64,000 nucleotides of DNA from Lujinxingia sediminis (GTDB taxonomy: Bacteria > Myxococcota_A > Bradymonadia > Bradymonadales > Bradymonadaceae), in contig NZ_SADD01000012.1 in the NCBI RefSeq assembly GCF_004005565.1, forward strand, positions 62,001 through 126,000, written 5' to 3'. A program made the position numbers and the translations under genes. The notes under the pieces were generated by a model. That model made no database searches. It worked only from the letters and a program-made list of their open reading frames with translations, and was not told the origin of the DNA. Numbering within the stretch: the first letter of the stretch is position 1; each line of letters begins with the position of its first letter. Shown piece after piece: positions 6,931 to 16,116 of this stretch.

Positions 6931-8658
6931 TCAGGCCGGGAGCGTTTCAACGATCTTCTCGGCCGGCGTGCTCTCCAGCGATGTCGCCATGCGCACACAG
7001 ACCCGGGTGCCCTCACCGGGGGTGGAACTCACATGAATGTCACCGCCGAGAAGATCGCAGAAATGGCGGGTGATCGTCAGGCCAAGGCCCGTGCCACCGA
7101 ACTGGCGGGTGGTGGAGGTGTCGGCCTGAGTGAAGGCGTCAAAGACCCGCTCCAGCTGCTCGGGGCTCATACCGATGCCGGTGTCGCGGACCTCGAAGAG
7201 CATCTGGCCGCTCGCGTCGCAGCTGCGCGCGTGCAGGATGATCTGGCCCTGTTGGGTAAATTTGCAGGCGTTGCTCAGGAGGTTGAAGAGCACCTGGCGA
7301 ACTTTGGTGGCGTCGGATTGCATGGGGCCAAGCTCACCATCGACGTTGAGGCTCAATTGATTGCCGTTCTTTTCGGCCAGGGGGCGTACCGTGTCGCAGA
7401 TCTCGTCGAGGAGGGGGCGAGTCTCAAAGGGCTCGATGTGGGTGGTCATCTTGCCGGCCTCGATCTTGGAGAGATCGAGAATGTCGCTGATGATCATGAG
7501 CAGGTGTTTGCCAGCGGTGCGGATTCGGCGCAGGTCAGGCAAAAAGCCTTCGACGCGTTGCTGTGGAGCATCGGGGGACTCCTGGCTCATTAACTGGATC
7601 TCTTCCATGAGCATCTCGGAGTAGCCGATGACCGCGTTGAGCGGGGTGCGCAGCTCGTGACTCATGTTGGCCAGGAAGGTGCTCTTGGCCAGGCTGGCCT
7701 CAATGGCCTCGTCGCGGGCCTGGCGAAGTTGGCGGTCGGCCTCCTTGCGCTCGGTGATGTCGCGCATGATCAAGACCACACTCTGACGACCGCTACCCTC
7801 AAGGGCGCCGAAGGCGATCTCGGCCGGGAACATGCTCTCGTCGGCTCTCACCGCGCTGTGTTCTTCGGTGAGGCCGAAGGCTCCGGCGGCGCTCTCAAGG
7901 GCGCGGCGTGCATCAAGCGAGACGACCAGCTCTCCGATGGGTCGTCCCAGCAGGGCATCACGATCCTGGTCCAGGATGCGGGCGGCGGCGTTGTTGGCGT
8001 TGAGTACGCGCCCCTCCAGATCGAGGGTGAGGATGCCGTCGGGGGCCGTCTCCAGCACCGTGCGGGTCTCTGCGGCGGTGGCGCGTATGGTGTCGACAAG
8101 CCAACTCTGAAGATGATCTTTGAGCAGAATGACGGCGAAGACCATGGAGCTGAGCCCGAGCACGCCCACGGCTCGATGGGCCAGGTCCAGGCGAGGGTCG
8201 AGCTGATCGGGGAAGGTGTGGCCGAGGAGCTCGGCGCCGATGAAGCCGCCCCAGGTCAGAAGGGCCACGCCCATCCAGACCATGGCGCTGCGCGCATTAA
8301 AAAAGAGCAGCGAGTAGACCGGCATCAGCAAGAGCCAGTTGACCGGGGGAGCGTGCAGGCCGCCGAAGAGGGTGCCCAGACCGGTGAAGAGGGCGTAAAG
8401 GGTCAGGATCAGGAAGTTGCCGGCGATGTTGAGGCTGCCGGTCCACTTGAGAAGAAAGGGGGTGATGACGGAGGTCACCGTGGCGGCGGCTACCGCCCAC
8501 ATCGCCGCCGGTGAACCGCCAAAGTAGTACAGTGCGCAGGCTACCGGGCCCCAGCCCAGAAGCGCGAAGACGGACTGCACGGCGATGCGCGCCTGGCGCC
8601 GCTGCAAGCCCTCGGCAGGGAAATGCGCGGGTACAAAATAGTCAACCAAACCGGTCAT
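6931..8658 (-). CDS. Membrane PAS sensor histidine kinase
   Basis: The 575-residue product has about six hydrophobic helices in residues 20-195 and a PAS domain around 205-315 (TVLETAPDGILTLDLEGRVLNAN... RDITERK). HisKA carries the phosphoacceptor in NMSHELRTPLNAVIGYSEML near residue 333. An HATPase domain follows with N-box NLLSNACKF, DTGIGM, and a final G-box GGTGLGLTI. It has no receiver, so phosphate must pass to a separate regulator, and no response-regulator gene is adjacent. The upstream gene on the same strand ends 156 bp before it, so it is probably transcribed on its own. Confidence 0.93.
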   Translation of the reverse strand: MTGLVDYFVPAHFPAEGLQRRQARIAVQSVFALLGWGPVACALYYFGGSPAAMWAVAAATVTSVITPFLLKWTGSLNIAGNFLILTLYALFTGLGTLFGGLHAPPVNWLLLMPVYSLLFFNARSAMVWMGVALLTWGGFIGAELLGHTFPDQLDPRLDLAHRAVGVLGLSSMVFAVILLKDHLQSWLVDTIRATAAETRTVLETAPDGILTLDLEGRVLNANNAAARILDQDRDALLGRPIGELVVSLDARRALESAAGAFGLTEEHSAVRADESMFPAEIAFGALEGSGRQSVVLIMRDITERKEADRQLRQARDEAIEASLAKSTFLANMSHELRTPLNAVIGYSEMLMEEIQLMSQESPDAPQQRVEGFLPDLRRIRTAGKHLLMIISDILDLSKIEAGKMTTHIEPFETRPLLDEICDTVRPLAEKNGNQLSLNVDGELGPMQSDATKVRQVLFNLLSNACKFTQQGQIILHARSCDASGQMLFEVRDTGIGMSPEQLERVFDAFTQADTSTTRQFGGTGLGLTITRHFCDLLGGDIHVSSTPGEGTRVCVRMATSLESTPAEKIVETLPA

Positions 8659-8814
8659 AAGAGCCCCGTCCAGAGATCACGACCGCGCTCACGTCAATGC
8701 GCGAGTGTCATCGGGTCGAACTCCACGAAAGATGATGAAGGCGGCTCTTATACCCTTTTGGGGCGAGTGACGCAATGGGTGGGCGGGGGGGGGAAGGCGC
8801 CTGAGGCGCCTCTT

Positions 8815-9486
8815 TCAACCGCTAACCTTGTAGTTGAAAACCCGCGACTCCGCGCTGTCGAGCAGACGCAGGGTAACCACGCCCACGTCGTCCGGTTTGC
8901 CCAGGAAAAGATCCAGGAAGCTGTCTTCGATGATGCGCTCCCAGGTGGCGGGCTCGATGCCCTGGACCAGTGGGGTGATGCCGACCCAGCGCTTCTGGCC
9001 GGGGTGCTCTTCGACGAAGAAGGACCCGACCAGGCGCGACTCTCCCTCGGCCGGTTTGTAGATCGCCTCGAAGATGGTGTCCTCGCCCTTATAACGGCCC
9101 TGGATCTGCACGCGCAGTGGGAGGATGCGAATGTCGCGGGCAGCCGAGGCGCTGAGCTCCTCGGGGGTGTCGAGATCGACCAGGGCCCGCAGCAGACGCT
9201 GCTCTTTCTTTTTGCCCTCAAGATCCCAGCGCCAGTGGTTTTTCTGGCGCACGCGGAAGGTGTCGGTGTTTCGCCCGCGGAGGATCAAAAAGTTGCCATC
9301 GTAGGTGTAATCGCCGGTCTCAATGGCGCGGCGCGAGTCGTTTTTGATCTGGTAGCGGGTAAAGCCGCCATCGAGGCGAAACGCGAGCTGCTGGCGGGTG
9401 CGCTCGTGGCCACGTTCCATGTCAAAATCTTCGGGCACGTAGAACCAGACACCGCGGATGGCTTCGGGCAAGAATCGAGACGACAT
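8815..9486 (-). CDS. Conserved hypothetical protein, translationally coupled to the SecD-like gene
   Basis: The 223-residue product has no signal peptide or membrane segment. It is rich in charged residues and beta-type patterns. Its ATG (9486-9484 on the complement) overlaps the stop of the upstream gene as TGATG, so the two are almost certainly co-translated. I do not recognise the family. A short GGCGCC-containing inverted repeat lies just downstream (about 8796-8812) but has no T-run. Confidence 0.7.
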   Translation of the reverse strand: MSSRFLPEAIRGVWFYVPEDFDMERGHERTRQQLAFRLDGGFTRYQIKNDSRRAIETGDYTYDGNFLILRGRNTDTFRVRQKNHWRWDLEGKKKEQRLLRALVDLDTPEELSASAARDIRILPLRVQIQGRYKGEDTIFEAIYKPAEGESRLVGSFFVEEHPGQKRWVGITPLVQGIEPATWERIIEDSFLDLFLGKPDDVGVVTLRLLDSAESRVFNYKVSG

Positions 9487-10418
9487 CAGGGCTCCGTGAG
9501 TTCGGCGATGGTGAGAGGGATGGGGGTGGCCAGGCGCCCGGCGACCTGAGCGGCCCAGGCTTGACGGGATTGATGCGAGCGCAGGTGGTCGGGGCAGGGG
9601 ATTTCCAGGGCCTGGCCGCCGGTGCGGTGAATCAGGCTGACGACTTCGCCATCGAGCATCACCGCCAGCGTGGTGGAGGTGTGGGAGGACGCAGCGCCGC
9701 GGAGCGTCTCGGCGCTGCCTGGCTCAAGCTCGATCTGTACAAAAGGAATGCCAGCCGGGCTGGAGCGAAGTTCGCTGGAGGCCAGATTCTCCTCGGTGGC
9801 CAGGACCTCTCCCAGGTCGAGGGTGCGCCAGCCCTCGCGGGTGGGGAAGACCTCGACGCGCGTCTCACCCAGGGCCAGGCGGCGCGTGAAGCGATGGAGG
9901 GTGGCAAAATCGGCGCTCCAGAGGTGCACGCGGTCGGGGCTGACCTGACCGGGGTTCTGGCGGATCTCGACGCCTTCGGGGAGTTGCCCGGCGAGTTCGG
10001 TCCAGTGCGGGCTACGCTCGGCGACCGGGCGAATTTCGAGTTTGCCGGGAGCAAGAAGCGCCCCGCGCACCACCTGCGCGGAGAGGGCGCCAGGGGCGAC
10101 GACCTGGATGTGATTCTGAGGAGTGACGATCGCCCGCGGATCTTTGACGCCGATGGCTTTGAGCCGGGTGAGAATGCGTTTGGAGGCTTCTTCGGCAAGC
10201 AGACGACGGGCGCGGGTGCGTCTGGTGTCGTCGGGTTCGGCTTCAATGTCGGGGGACTCCACCACAAGAGTCAGGCGCACGGTGCGGTCGGAATGACGTT
10301 GAACGCGCTGGGCTTCGGCGCTCGTCGCGCTCGGGCCGGCCAGCAGGGCCGTGGTGCCCAGGAGCGCGATCAGTGCGACCGCGGCGCTTCGAAGACCAGA
10401 AAGTGTGCGAGCGTTCAT
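9486..10418 (-). CDS. Exported SecD P1-domain-like protein
   Basis: The 310-residue product has an N-terminal signal peptide (about residues 1-36, ending S-A-E-A-Q). The mature part resembles the periplasmic P1 region of SecD. A segment like RILTRLKAIGVKDP, then I-V-T-P-Q-N-H-I-Q-V-V-A-P-G, then LLAPGKLEIRPV matches the SecD order of an isomer-like helix, an IVVQLPG strand and a KLEFR strand. Later, IELEPGSAETL and LAVMLDGEVVS recall the SecD 'lAIvLDGkVis' strand. There are no transmembrane helices, so it is not the export motor itself. It is coupled to the gene downstream by TGATG. The function is unknown. Confidence 0.6.
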   Translation of the reverse strand: MNARTLSGLRSAAVALIALLGTTALLAGPSATSAEAQRVQRHSDRTVRLTLVVESPDIEAEPDDTRRTRARRLLAEEASKRILTRLKAIGVKDPRAIVTPQNHIQVVAPGALSAQVVRGALLAPGKLEIRPVAERSPHWTELAGQLPEGVEIRQNPGQVSPDRVHLWSADFATLHRFTRRLALGETRVEVFPTREGWRTLDLGEVLATEENLASSELRSSPAGIPFVQIELEPGSAETLRGAASSHTSTTLAVMLDGEVVSLIHRTGGQALEIPCPDHLRSHQSRQAWAAQVAGRLATPIPLTIAELTEP

Positions 10419-10459
10419 GGTGGAGTCCCTGAGGTTAGAAACGTGTCAGCATCCTATCT

Positions 10460-11824
10460 TCAGATCTGACGGCTGACGTAGTCGATAAAGTCAATCTTGG
10501 TGATGATGCCCACGAGTTTTTTACCATCGAGCACCAGCACGACCTTGTTCTGTCGGAAGAACTGTCCGATGAGGCTGACGCGGTTGGTGGGCTCGACCAC
10601 AGCAAAATTCGTCTCGATGAGCCCGTTGATGGGATCATCGCCCTTGCCGCCTTCGCTTAAGAGGTGGTTGAGCACGTCGGATTCGCTGACGATGCCCACG
10701 ATGCGATCGCCCTCAATGACCGGAAGCTGGCTGATGCCGTGGGTCTTCATCAGGCCGACGACCTCGGCGACGCTGGCACCCTTCTCGGTGGTGAAGACGG
10801 TCTGCTTCTGGCCGTTGAGCATGTCGGCGACGGTGCCCACGCCGCGATCTTCGTCGAGGAAGCCGTTCTCGCGCATCCACTCGTCATCAAAGATCTTGGT
10901 GAGGTAGCGCCCGGCGGTGTCGCACATGATGGTGACGATGTTGGCGTGGCGGTCGATGCGCTCGGCGTACTTGACCGCGCCGGCCAGACATCCTCCCGAG
11001 GAGCCGCCGGCAAAGATGCCTTCCTCGCGCACCAGGCGTCGGGTGGTGACGAAGCATTCTTTGTCGGTGACGCGCACGACCTCATCAACGTAGTCGAAGT
11101 CCATCGTCGAGGGGATGATGTCCTCGCCGAAGCCCTCAACGAGATAGGAGTTGGCCTCGGTCATTTTGCCGGTCTTGAAGTAGTCGTAATAGATCGAGCC
11201 GATGGGATCGACGCCGACGACCTGGATGTTGGGGTTTTGCTCTTTGAGGTATTTGGCGGTTCCGCTGATGGTGCCGCCGGTGCCCATGGTCGCCACAAAG
11301 ACGTCGATCTTGCCCTCGGTCTGCTCCCAGAGCTCGGGGCCGGTTTTCACGTAGTGGGCCCGGGGGTTCGACGGGTTGTGGTACTGGTTGGCGTGGAAGG
11401 CGTTGGGGGTTTCCTGAGCCAGGCGGATGGCCACCGAGTAGTAGGAGCGGGGATCGTCGGGCTCGACGGCGGTGGGACAGACGACCACGCGAGCGCCGAA
11501 GGCGCGAAGGGTCTTGATCTTCTCGTCGCTCATCTTGTCGGGCATCACGAAGATGCACTTGTAGCCCTTGATGGCGGCGGCCATCGCAAGACCCATACCG
11601 GTGTTGCCGCTGGTGGCCTCGACGATGGTGCCGCCGGGGCGCAGCAGGCCCTGGGCTTCGGCATCTTCGATGATCTGGAGGGCGGGACGATCTTTAACGC
11701 TGGAGCCCGGGTTGAGGTACTCCAGCTTCAGGAAGATGTCTGCCTTGACATGGCTGGCGATGGTGTGGCTCTTGACCAGCGGCGTGTTACCGATGACTTC
11801 CAGGATGTGATTGGCGGCTTTCAT
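10460..11824 (-). CDS. cbs: Cystathionine beta-synthase (PLP enzyme with two CBS domains)
   Basis: The 454-residue product begins ILEVIGNTPLV. It has the PLP lysine in NPGSSVKDR and the phosphate-binding loop SGNTGMGLA. It also has the GTGGTISG motif and a late SSGG loop, as in the cysteine synthase/CBS fold. Residues from about 325 form a tandem CBS pair (KTHGISQLPVIEGDRIVGIVSESDVL and a second repeat ending VGIITKIDFI). The length and domain order match bacterial and eukaryotic CBS without the heme domain, rather than O-acetylserine sulfhydrylase. The reaction joins serine and homocysteine into cystathionine. The gene is divergent from the apaH-like gene. Confidence 0.93.
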   Translation of the reverse strand: MKAANHILEVIGNTPLVKSHTIASHVKADIFLKLEYLNPGSSVKDRPALQIIEDAEAQGLLRPGGTIVEATSGNTGMGLAMAAAIKGYKCIFVMPDKMSDEKIKTLRAFGARVVVCPTAVEPDDPRSYYSVAIRLAQETPNAFHANQYHNPSNPRAHYVKTGPELWEQTEGKIDVFVATMGTGGTISGTAKYLKEQNPNIQVVGVDPIGSIYYDYFKTGKMTEANSYLVEGFGEDIIPSTMDFDYVDEVVRVTDKECFVTTRRLVREEGIFAGGSSGGCLAGAVKYAERIDRHANIVTIMCDTAGRYLTKIFDDEWMRENGFLDEDRGVGTVADMLNGQKQTVFTTEKGASVAEVVGLMKTHGISQLPVIEGDRIVGIVSESDVLNHLLSEGGKGDDPINGLIETNFAVVEPTNRVSLIGQFFRQNKVVLVLDGKKLVGIITKIDFIDYVSRQI

Positions 11825-12033
11825 AGCGTTCTCCCGTGGAGGTGGCCGGTGCGAAAATTGGGCGTAAAAGACGCCTCAAGTGGTAGCACCACCGCCGCCG
11901 GGCGGACAAGGGAAGTTGGCAGACGCGTTGGCATGGTGGGTGGCACGAGGTCGGGTCGCAGGTTGAGAACAGGCCGCAGCAGGTGGTGATTCCGCCCGGC
12001 GAAAGCGCGACGGATCAGGACGGGAGCGAGACG

Positions 12034-12849
12034 ATGGCCACGATCGTGGTAGGTGATGTCCACGGGTGTCTCCGTGAGCTGAAGCAGGTGCTGGAGCGGG
12101 CGGGGTTTGAGGCGGGGCGTGACCGGGCGATATTTGTGGGCGATCTGGTCAACGGGGGGCCGGATTCGCTCGGGGTGATGCGCTTTGTGAGGGGGCTGGG
12201 GGATGCGGCCGAGGTGGTGCTGGGCAACCACGATCTGCATATGCTGGCGGTGGGGCTGGGAGCGCGGAAGGCCCGGGATAAGGATACCTTTGGGGATGTG
12301 CTCGGTGCCCCGGACCGGGACGCGCTTCTGGAGTGGCTTCGTCAACGGCCGATGATCGTGCGTGCGGGGCAGAATCTGGTGGTGCACGCCGGGCTGTGGC
12401 CTCAGTGGACCGCGACGCAGGCCGAGGCGGTGGCGCGGGAGGTTGAGGCGGCGTTGCGCGCTGAGGACTTCGGCCGGGTGTTTGAGGTTATGTACGGCAA
12501 TGAGCCGCGGCAGTGGCGAGATGACCTTGAGGGCGAGGCGCGTCTGCGGGTGGCGATCAACATCATGACGCGCATGAGGGTGCTGGAGGCCGATGGCTCG
12601 TTGGAGTTCGACTATAAGTCGACCTACGAGGCGATCGAGGCGCCCCGACATGCCTGGTTTGACGCCGAGCCTGCGCGCTGGGCATGCGATGGGCCGCAGG
12701 CCGACGGGGTGCGCGTGATCTGCGGACATTGGTCGGCGCTGGGCTATATGCAGACGCCGCGTCTGCTCGCGCTTGATACAGGCTGTGTGTGGCCGCGCGC
12801 TCAGCGCGGTGCGTCTGGAGGACGGACACCTCGTTCAGGTGATGCGTGA
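12034..12849 (+). CDS. apaH: ApaH-type symmetrical dinucleoside tetraphosphatase, C-terminus frameshifted
   Basis: This is a calcineurin-like phosphoesterase: GDVHGC near residue 7, GDLVNGGPDS, GNHD, and a later VVHAG and GHWSALG. ATG 12034 was chosen because the GDVHG strand starts right after it. The family normally ends ALDTGC-(V/C)-W-G-G-x-L-S-x-(V/L)-R-L-E-D-G. Here the frame reads ALDTGCVW and then PRAQRGASGG to the stop at 12849. Another frame from 12791 reads G-R-A-L-S-A-V-R-L-E-D-G-H-L-V-Q-V and stops at 12863-12865. That is the expected ending. A 2-base deletion, or an equivalent shift, near 12790-12793 explains both. The catalytic core is intact. Confidence 0.8.
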   Translation: MATIVVGDVHGCLRELKQVLERAGFEAGRDRAIFVGDLVNGGPDSLGVMRFVRGLGDAAEVVLGNHDLHMLAVGLGARKARDKDTFGDVLGAPDRDALLEWLRQRPMIVRAGQNLVVHAGLWPQWTATQAEAVAREVEAALRAEDFGRVFEVMYGNEPRQWRDDLEGEARLRVAINIMTRMRVLEADGSLEFDYKSTYEAIEAPRHAWFDAEPARWACDGPQADGVRVICGHWSALGYMQTPRLLALDTGCVWPRAQRGASGGRTPRSGDA

Positions 12850-13024
12850 CGGGATGGTGCGTTGATGGCGTGGATACCTCACCCGGAATGAGAGTTTGAC
12901 TCCTCACCGGTGCCTCTCCCAGAATGCCGCTCTCGGTGACGTTGTTGGCCGATACGTTTTACTGCGTGAGGCGTCTCGGAGCCTGAGCGGCCTTCGGAAC
13001 CTTCCTGAGTCTTGAGACATCGCC

Positions 13025-15373
13025 ATGAGTTCTGCAAACCAGCGTGAGTGGAAGCGTCGTTCGCCGAGCTCGAAGAGTTTTGCGCTGACCCAGCCCAACT
13101 ACTTTCTCAACGTGGCCGAGCTCTTTTTGCAGTTCAAGGTCGTGGAGAGTCGGGTAGGGGAGGGCGAGGAGCACTGGTTGCGCCACCGCACCTTTGAGAG
13201 TGTGGAGGAGTTGCTGGCGGTGATTGCTTCGGATCGGGTGCCCGACGTGGTGCTGGTGCGTACCGACGATGCGGAGCTGGCTGTGGATGCGGTCGAGCGC
13301 TTGCGCGATGCGTTGAGCGGGCGGCCTACACGGATCTGGCTGTACGGGGCGAGCCAGGAGGTGCTGGCGGAGCGTTTCTGGATGCCGGTGTACAGCGCCG
13401 GTGCCGATGATGTGTTCTCGTGGCGGCCCCATGGTGCCACGGAGCGCTTGAAGTTGAGGCTGCGTGCGCTCGCAAAACGACTCGGAGTGCGCACCGAGAT
13501 CGATCATGCGCTGGAGCTTGTACGAAAGACCATCGATGTCTTGCCGCACGCGGTTTTTATTCGGGATGCGAGCGCACAGCTTGTCTTTTGCAACCGCTAC
13601 ATCTGCGAATTTATCGGGCGATCGGAGCATGACCTGATCGGCTCCGATGTGACCGAGGTGGTGATCGGGCCCGGGGATCATCATTTTCAGCAGCAGGGCT
13701 TTGAGCAGGTGCTTAAAGACGGGCGTCCGCTTGCCAGGGAAGAGGAGTGGGTGCGTGCTGATGGCGTATCGCGGTGGCTTCAGGTGACGCGTATGCGCAT
13801 TCAGGGCACCGACGGGCGACGTTATGTGGTGGGGTTGGCCAGTGATGTGACCCATGTACGCAGTCTGGCCGAGCAGATTAGCGAGCGCGATCAGGTGCTG
13901 GCCCAGATCAATGAGCATATGCCCGCGATCCTCTTCCAGCTTGAGGAGGAGGCCCAGGGGAGCTTTCGTCTGCCCTACCTTAGCGTCGGTATGTTGCCCG
14001 GTTTCGAAGCCCTTCGACAGCCCGGTGTGCGAGGGGAGGATGCGCTGGCTCGGGTGGTTTCCGAGGACCTTCAAAAGGTCATGGACGGTCAGCAGGCGCG
14101 ACCGGGTTATGTCTGGCGGGGGACGTTTCGGATGCTCGACGACGGGGGCAAGGTACGCTGGATGTCGGGGCATGCCACTGCCACCGAGCGCGCTGAAGGT
14201 GGCATTCGCTGGTTCGGGGTGGTCTCCGATATGACCGAGCGTCAGCTGATGGAGGAGCGCCTGGCGATGGCCGACCGGCTTGCCTCCCTGGGGACGCTCT
14301 CCAGCGGGTTGGCCCATGAGATCAACAACCCGCTCACGGTGATCACGAGTAATCTCGATGTGCTTTTGCGAAGGGCGGGCAAAGAGGCCGATGCGGAGGT
14401 CATCGAGGAGATGCTGGGTGCGGCGCGGGAAGGGGCGCAGCGCATCGGCTCGATCGTTGAGAGGTTGCGCGGGGTGGCATCGTCGGGAGAGCCGGGCTCG
14501 GTGGATCTTCGGGCGATGGTGGAGACGGCGGTGCGGGTGGTGCGCCAGGAGTTCGAGGTGGAGGTCCGCGTTCGAAGTCAGGCCGAGGAAACCATCTGGG
14601 TCAGTGGGGCCGCCGGCGGGCTGGTGCAGTCGCTGGTCAATGTGCTGAACAACAGCGCCGAGGCCGTTGTGGGGCTGCCGTCTGAGCGCCAGGTCATCGA
14701 CGTGGAGCTTAGTTACGACCCGGTTGCAGCGCGGGCTCGCGTGGAGGTGAAAGACCGTGGCCATGGCATGAGTGAGGAGGTTTGCCGCCGGGCGGTGGAG
14801 CCCTTCTTTACCACGCACGAAGTCGGGGAGGGGAGCGGGCTGGGCCTGTACTCCAGTCACGCTATTGTGGAGGCGATGGGCGGCGAACTCACCCTTGAGA
14901 GCGAGGATGGTGTCGGAACCCGGGTGACGATTATTCTGCCCGCGAACTTTGTCAGTCAGTCCGCGCCAGAAGGGCCGGCGATGGCGCGACGGCCCTCGGT
15001 GCTGGTGATCGACGATGAGTTGGCGATCGTGGAGGTGGTCGCGCGTCTGCTCAAGCAGGACTTCGATGTGTTTCTGGCCACAAGTGCCGAGGAGGCGCTG
15101 GAGCGGCTGCTCGACGGGGAGCGATTTGAGGCGATCATCAGCGATTTGATGATGCCTCGGATGAGTGGGATGGAGCTTTTTACCGAGATCGCCAGTCGTT
15201 ATCCGGATCAGGCCGGGCGGATGGGCTTTATCAGCGGGGGGATTTATACCGATGAGGCGCGGCGCTTTGTGGACGAGCGCCCTGAGCGTTTGCTGCTCAA
15301 GCCCTTCGGCCCGCGGGAGCTGCGCGCGCTGGTGCAGCGTGTGGCGAGGCTGGTTCATGCGCCGGCGCTCTGA
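13025..15373 (+). CDS. Cytoplasmic PAS-type hybrid histidine kinase with C-terminal receiver
   Basis: The 782-residue product has no membrane segment. Residues 30-155 look like a degenerate receiver-like region. PAS domains lie at about 165-285 and 295-410 (each ending in a '(V/W)xxDxTxxxxLxE' linker). HisKA has the His in LAHEINNPL near residue 429. An HATPase ends GSGLGLYSS. A receiver begins VLVIDDE near residue 658, with phospho-acceptor Asp in IISDLMMPRMSG (~705), Ser in FISGG and Lys in LLKPFG. The AHEINNPL H-box is the NtrB-like subtype common in delta-proteobacteria. No partner is adjacent. The architecture resembles the kinase at 16922. Confidence 0.92.
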   Translation: MSSANQREWKRRSPSSKSFALTQPNYFLNVAELFLQFKVVESRVGEGEEHWLRHRTFESVEELLAVIASDRVPDVVLVRTDDAELAVDAVERLRDALSGRPTRIWLYGASQEVLAERFWMPVYSAGADDVFSWRPHGATERLKLRLRALAKRLGVRTEIDHALELVRKTIDVLPHAVFIRDASAQLVFCNRYICEFIGRSEHDLIGSDVTEVVIGPGDHHFQQQGFEQVLKDGRPLAREEEWVRADGVSRWLQVTRMRIQGTDGRRYVVGLASDVTHVRSLAEQISERDQVLAQINEHMPAILFQLEEEAQGSFRLPYLSVGMLPGFEALRQPGVRGEDALARVVSEDLQKVMDGQQARPGYVWRGTFRMLDDGGKVRWMSGHATATERAEGGIRWFGVVSDMTERQLMEERLAMADRLASLGTLSSGLAHEINNPLTVITSNLDVLLRRAGKEADAEVIEEMLGAAREGAQRIGSIVERLRGVASSGEPGSVDLRAMVETAVRVVRQEFEVEVRVRSQAEETIWVSGAAGGLVQSLVNVLNNSAEAVVGLPSERQVIDVELSYDPVAARARVEVKDRGHGMSEEVCRRAVEPFFTTHEVGEGSGLGLYSSHAIVEAMGGELTLESEDGVGTRVTIILPANFVSQSAPEGPAMARRPSVLVIDDELAIVEVVARLLKQDFDVFLATSAEEALERLLDGERFEAIISDLMMPRMSGMELFTEIASRYPDQAGRMGFISGGIYTDEARRFVDERPERLLLKPFGPRELRALVQRVARLVHAPAL

Positions 15374-15385
15374 ACGTTTTGTAGG

Positions 15386-16060
15386 TCAGGTGCTGAGCGC
15401 GAAGCTGCGGGCGATGATGCCGGCGGTGAAGCCGGCACGCAGGTAGTAGGCGCGAGGTTGAATCAGCTCGAGCTCGCCGCTGGGGCCGATGCCCCAGACG
15501 CGGCTGGATGCGCGGGCACCCTTGGGGCGGATCTGCAGAACCTCGCCATCGCGGGCAGTGATGGCGTGGGCGTAACCCTGGCGGATGGTACGCATATGGC
15601 CCTCCCAGTCGGCGCGCAGCAGGGCCTCTTCGGCCGGCGAGGGTTGCCAGAGGAGCGGTTGACCCACGAGGCGATCGCCGAGGTCGATGCCGGTCTCACT
15701 GAGTACGGGGATAAAGAGCACACGGGCGAGTTTCTGACGCACGTGGCTGGTCTCCCAGCGGATGTCATCGGGGTGGGCGAGTTCCACACAGGTCACAAAG
15801 GTCGACTCGCGGGGTTTTCCAGACGTGTCGACAGGCAGCGTTTTGAGTTCGATGCCCAACTCGGCGAAGTCGGGAGCCTGAGCGGTGGAGGCGTCGGCAC
15901 CCAGGGCGTCTTCGAGCAGGCGCCCCACCCAGCCTTTATGGCGGCGCAGGTTTGCGGGCACCGGGGTGTTAAGTGTGCCAGCGAGGTCGCCCAGGGTGAG
16001 GCCGGCCAGTTGGCGAGCGCGAGCGAGAAGTTCTGTAGGGGTTGTGGGCGTACGTCTCAT
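15386..16060 (-). CDS. mutH: DNA mismatch repair endonuclease MutH
   Basis: The 224-residue product can be aligned by eye with E. coli MutH along its length. Matches are TELLARARQLAGLTLGDLA, the NLRRHKGWVGRLLE block, the active-site block DFAELGIELKTLPVD (Asp, Glu and Lys of the D...E-x-K nuclease), WETSHVRQKLARVL, VGQPLLWQPS, and ITARDGEVLQIRPK followed by a PRAYYLRAGFT ending. MutH nicks the unmethylated strand at hemimethylated GATC after MutS/MutL activation. I know the family mainly from gamma-proteobacteria, so its presence here is notable. No Dam methylase, MutS or MutL lies in the window. It converges with the kinase gene, with 12 bases between stops. Confidence 0.92.
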   Translation of the reverse strand: MRRTPTTPTELLARARQLAGLTLGDLAGTLNTPVPANLRRHKGWVGRLLEDALGADASTAQAPDFAELGIELKTLPVDTSGKPRESTFVTCVELAHPDDIRWETSHVRQKLARVLFIPVLSETGIDLGDRLVGQPLLWQPSPAEEALLRADWEGHMRTIRQGYAHAITARDGEVLQIRPKGARASSRVWGIGPSGELELIQPRAYYLRAGFTAGIIARSFALST

Positions 16061-16116
16061 GTGGCGAGCCTACTGCCGGGAGGCGGGCGTGGGCAAGCCT
16101 CGCGCCTGAATGTGCC

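Noticed and set aside
8796-8812. GGCGCC inverted repeat as terminator for the gene at 8815
   Set aside because: It has no T-run on the minus strand and lies beside a G-tract, so its function is unclear.
12959-15358. 799-codon open frame on the minus strand
   Set aside because: It is antisense to a well-supported hybrid kinase, and its His/Pro/Leu-rich translation has no family motifs. It is a GC-rich shadow.
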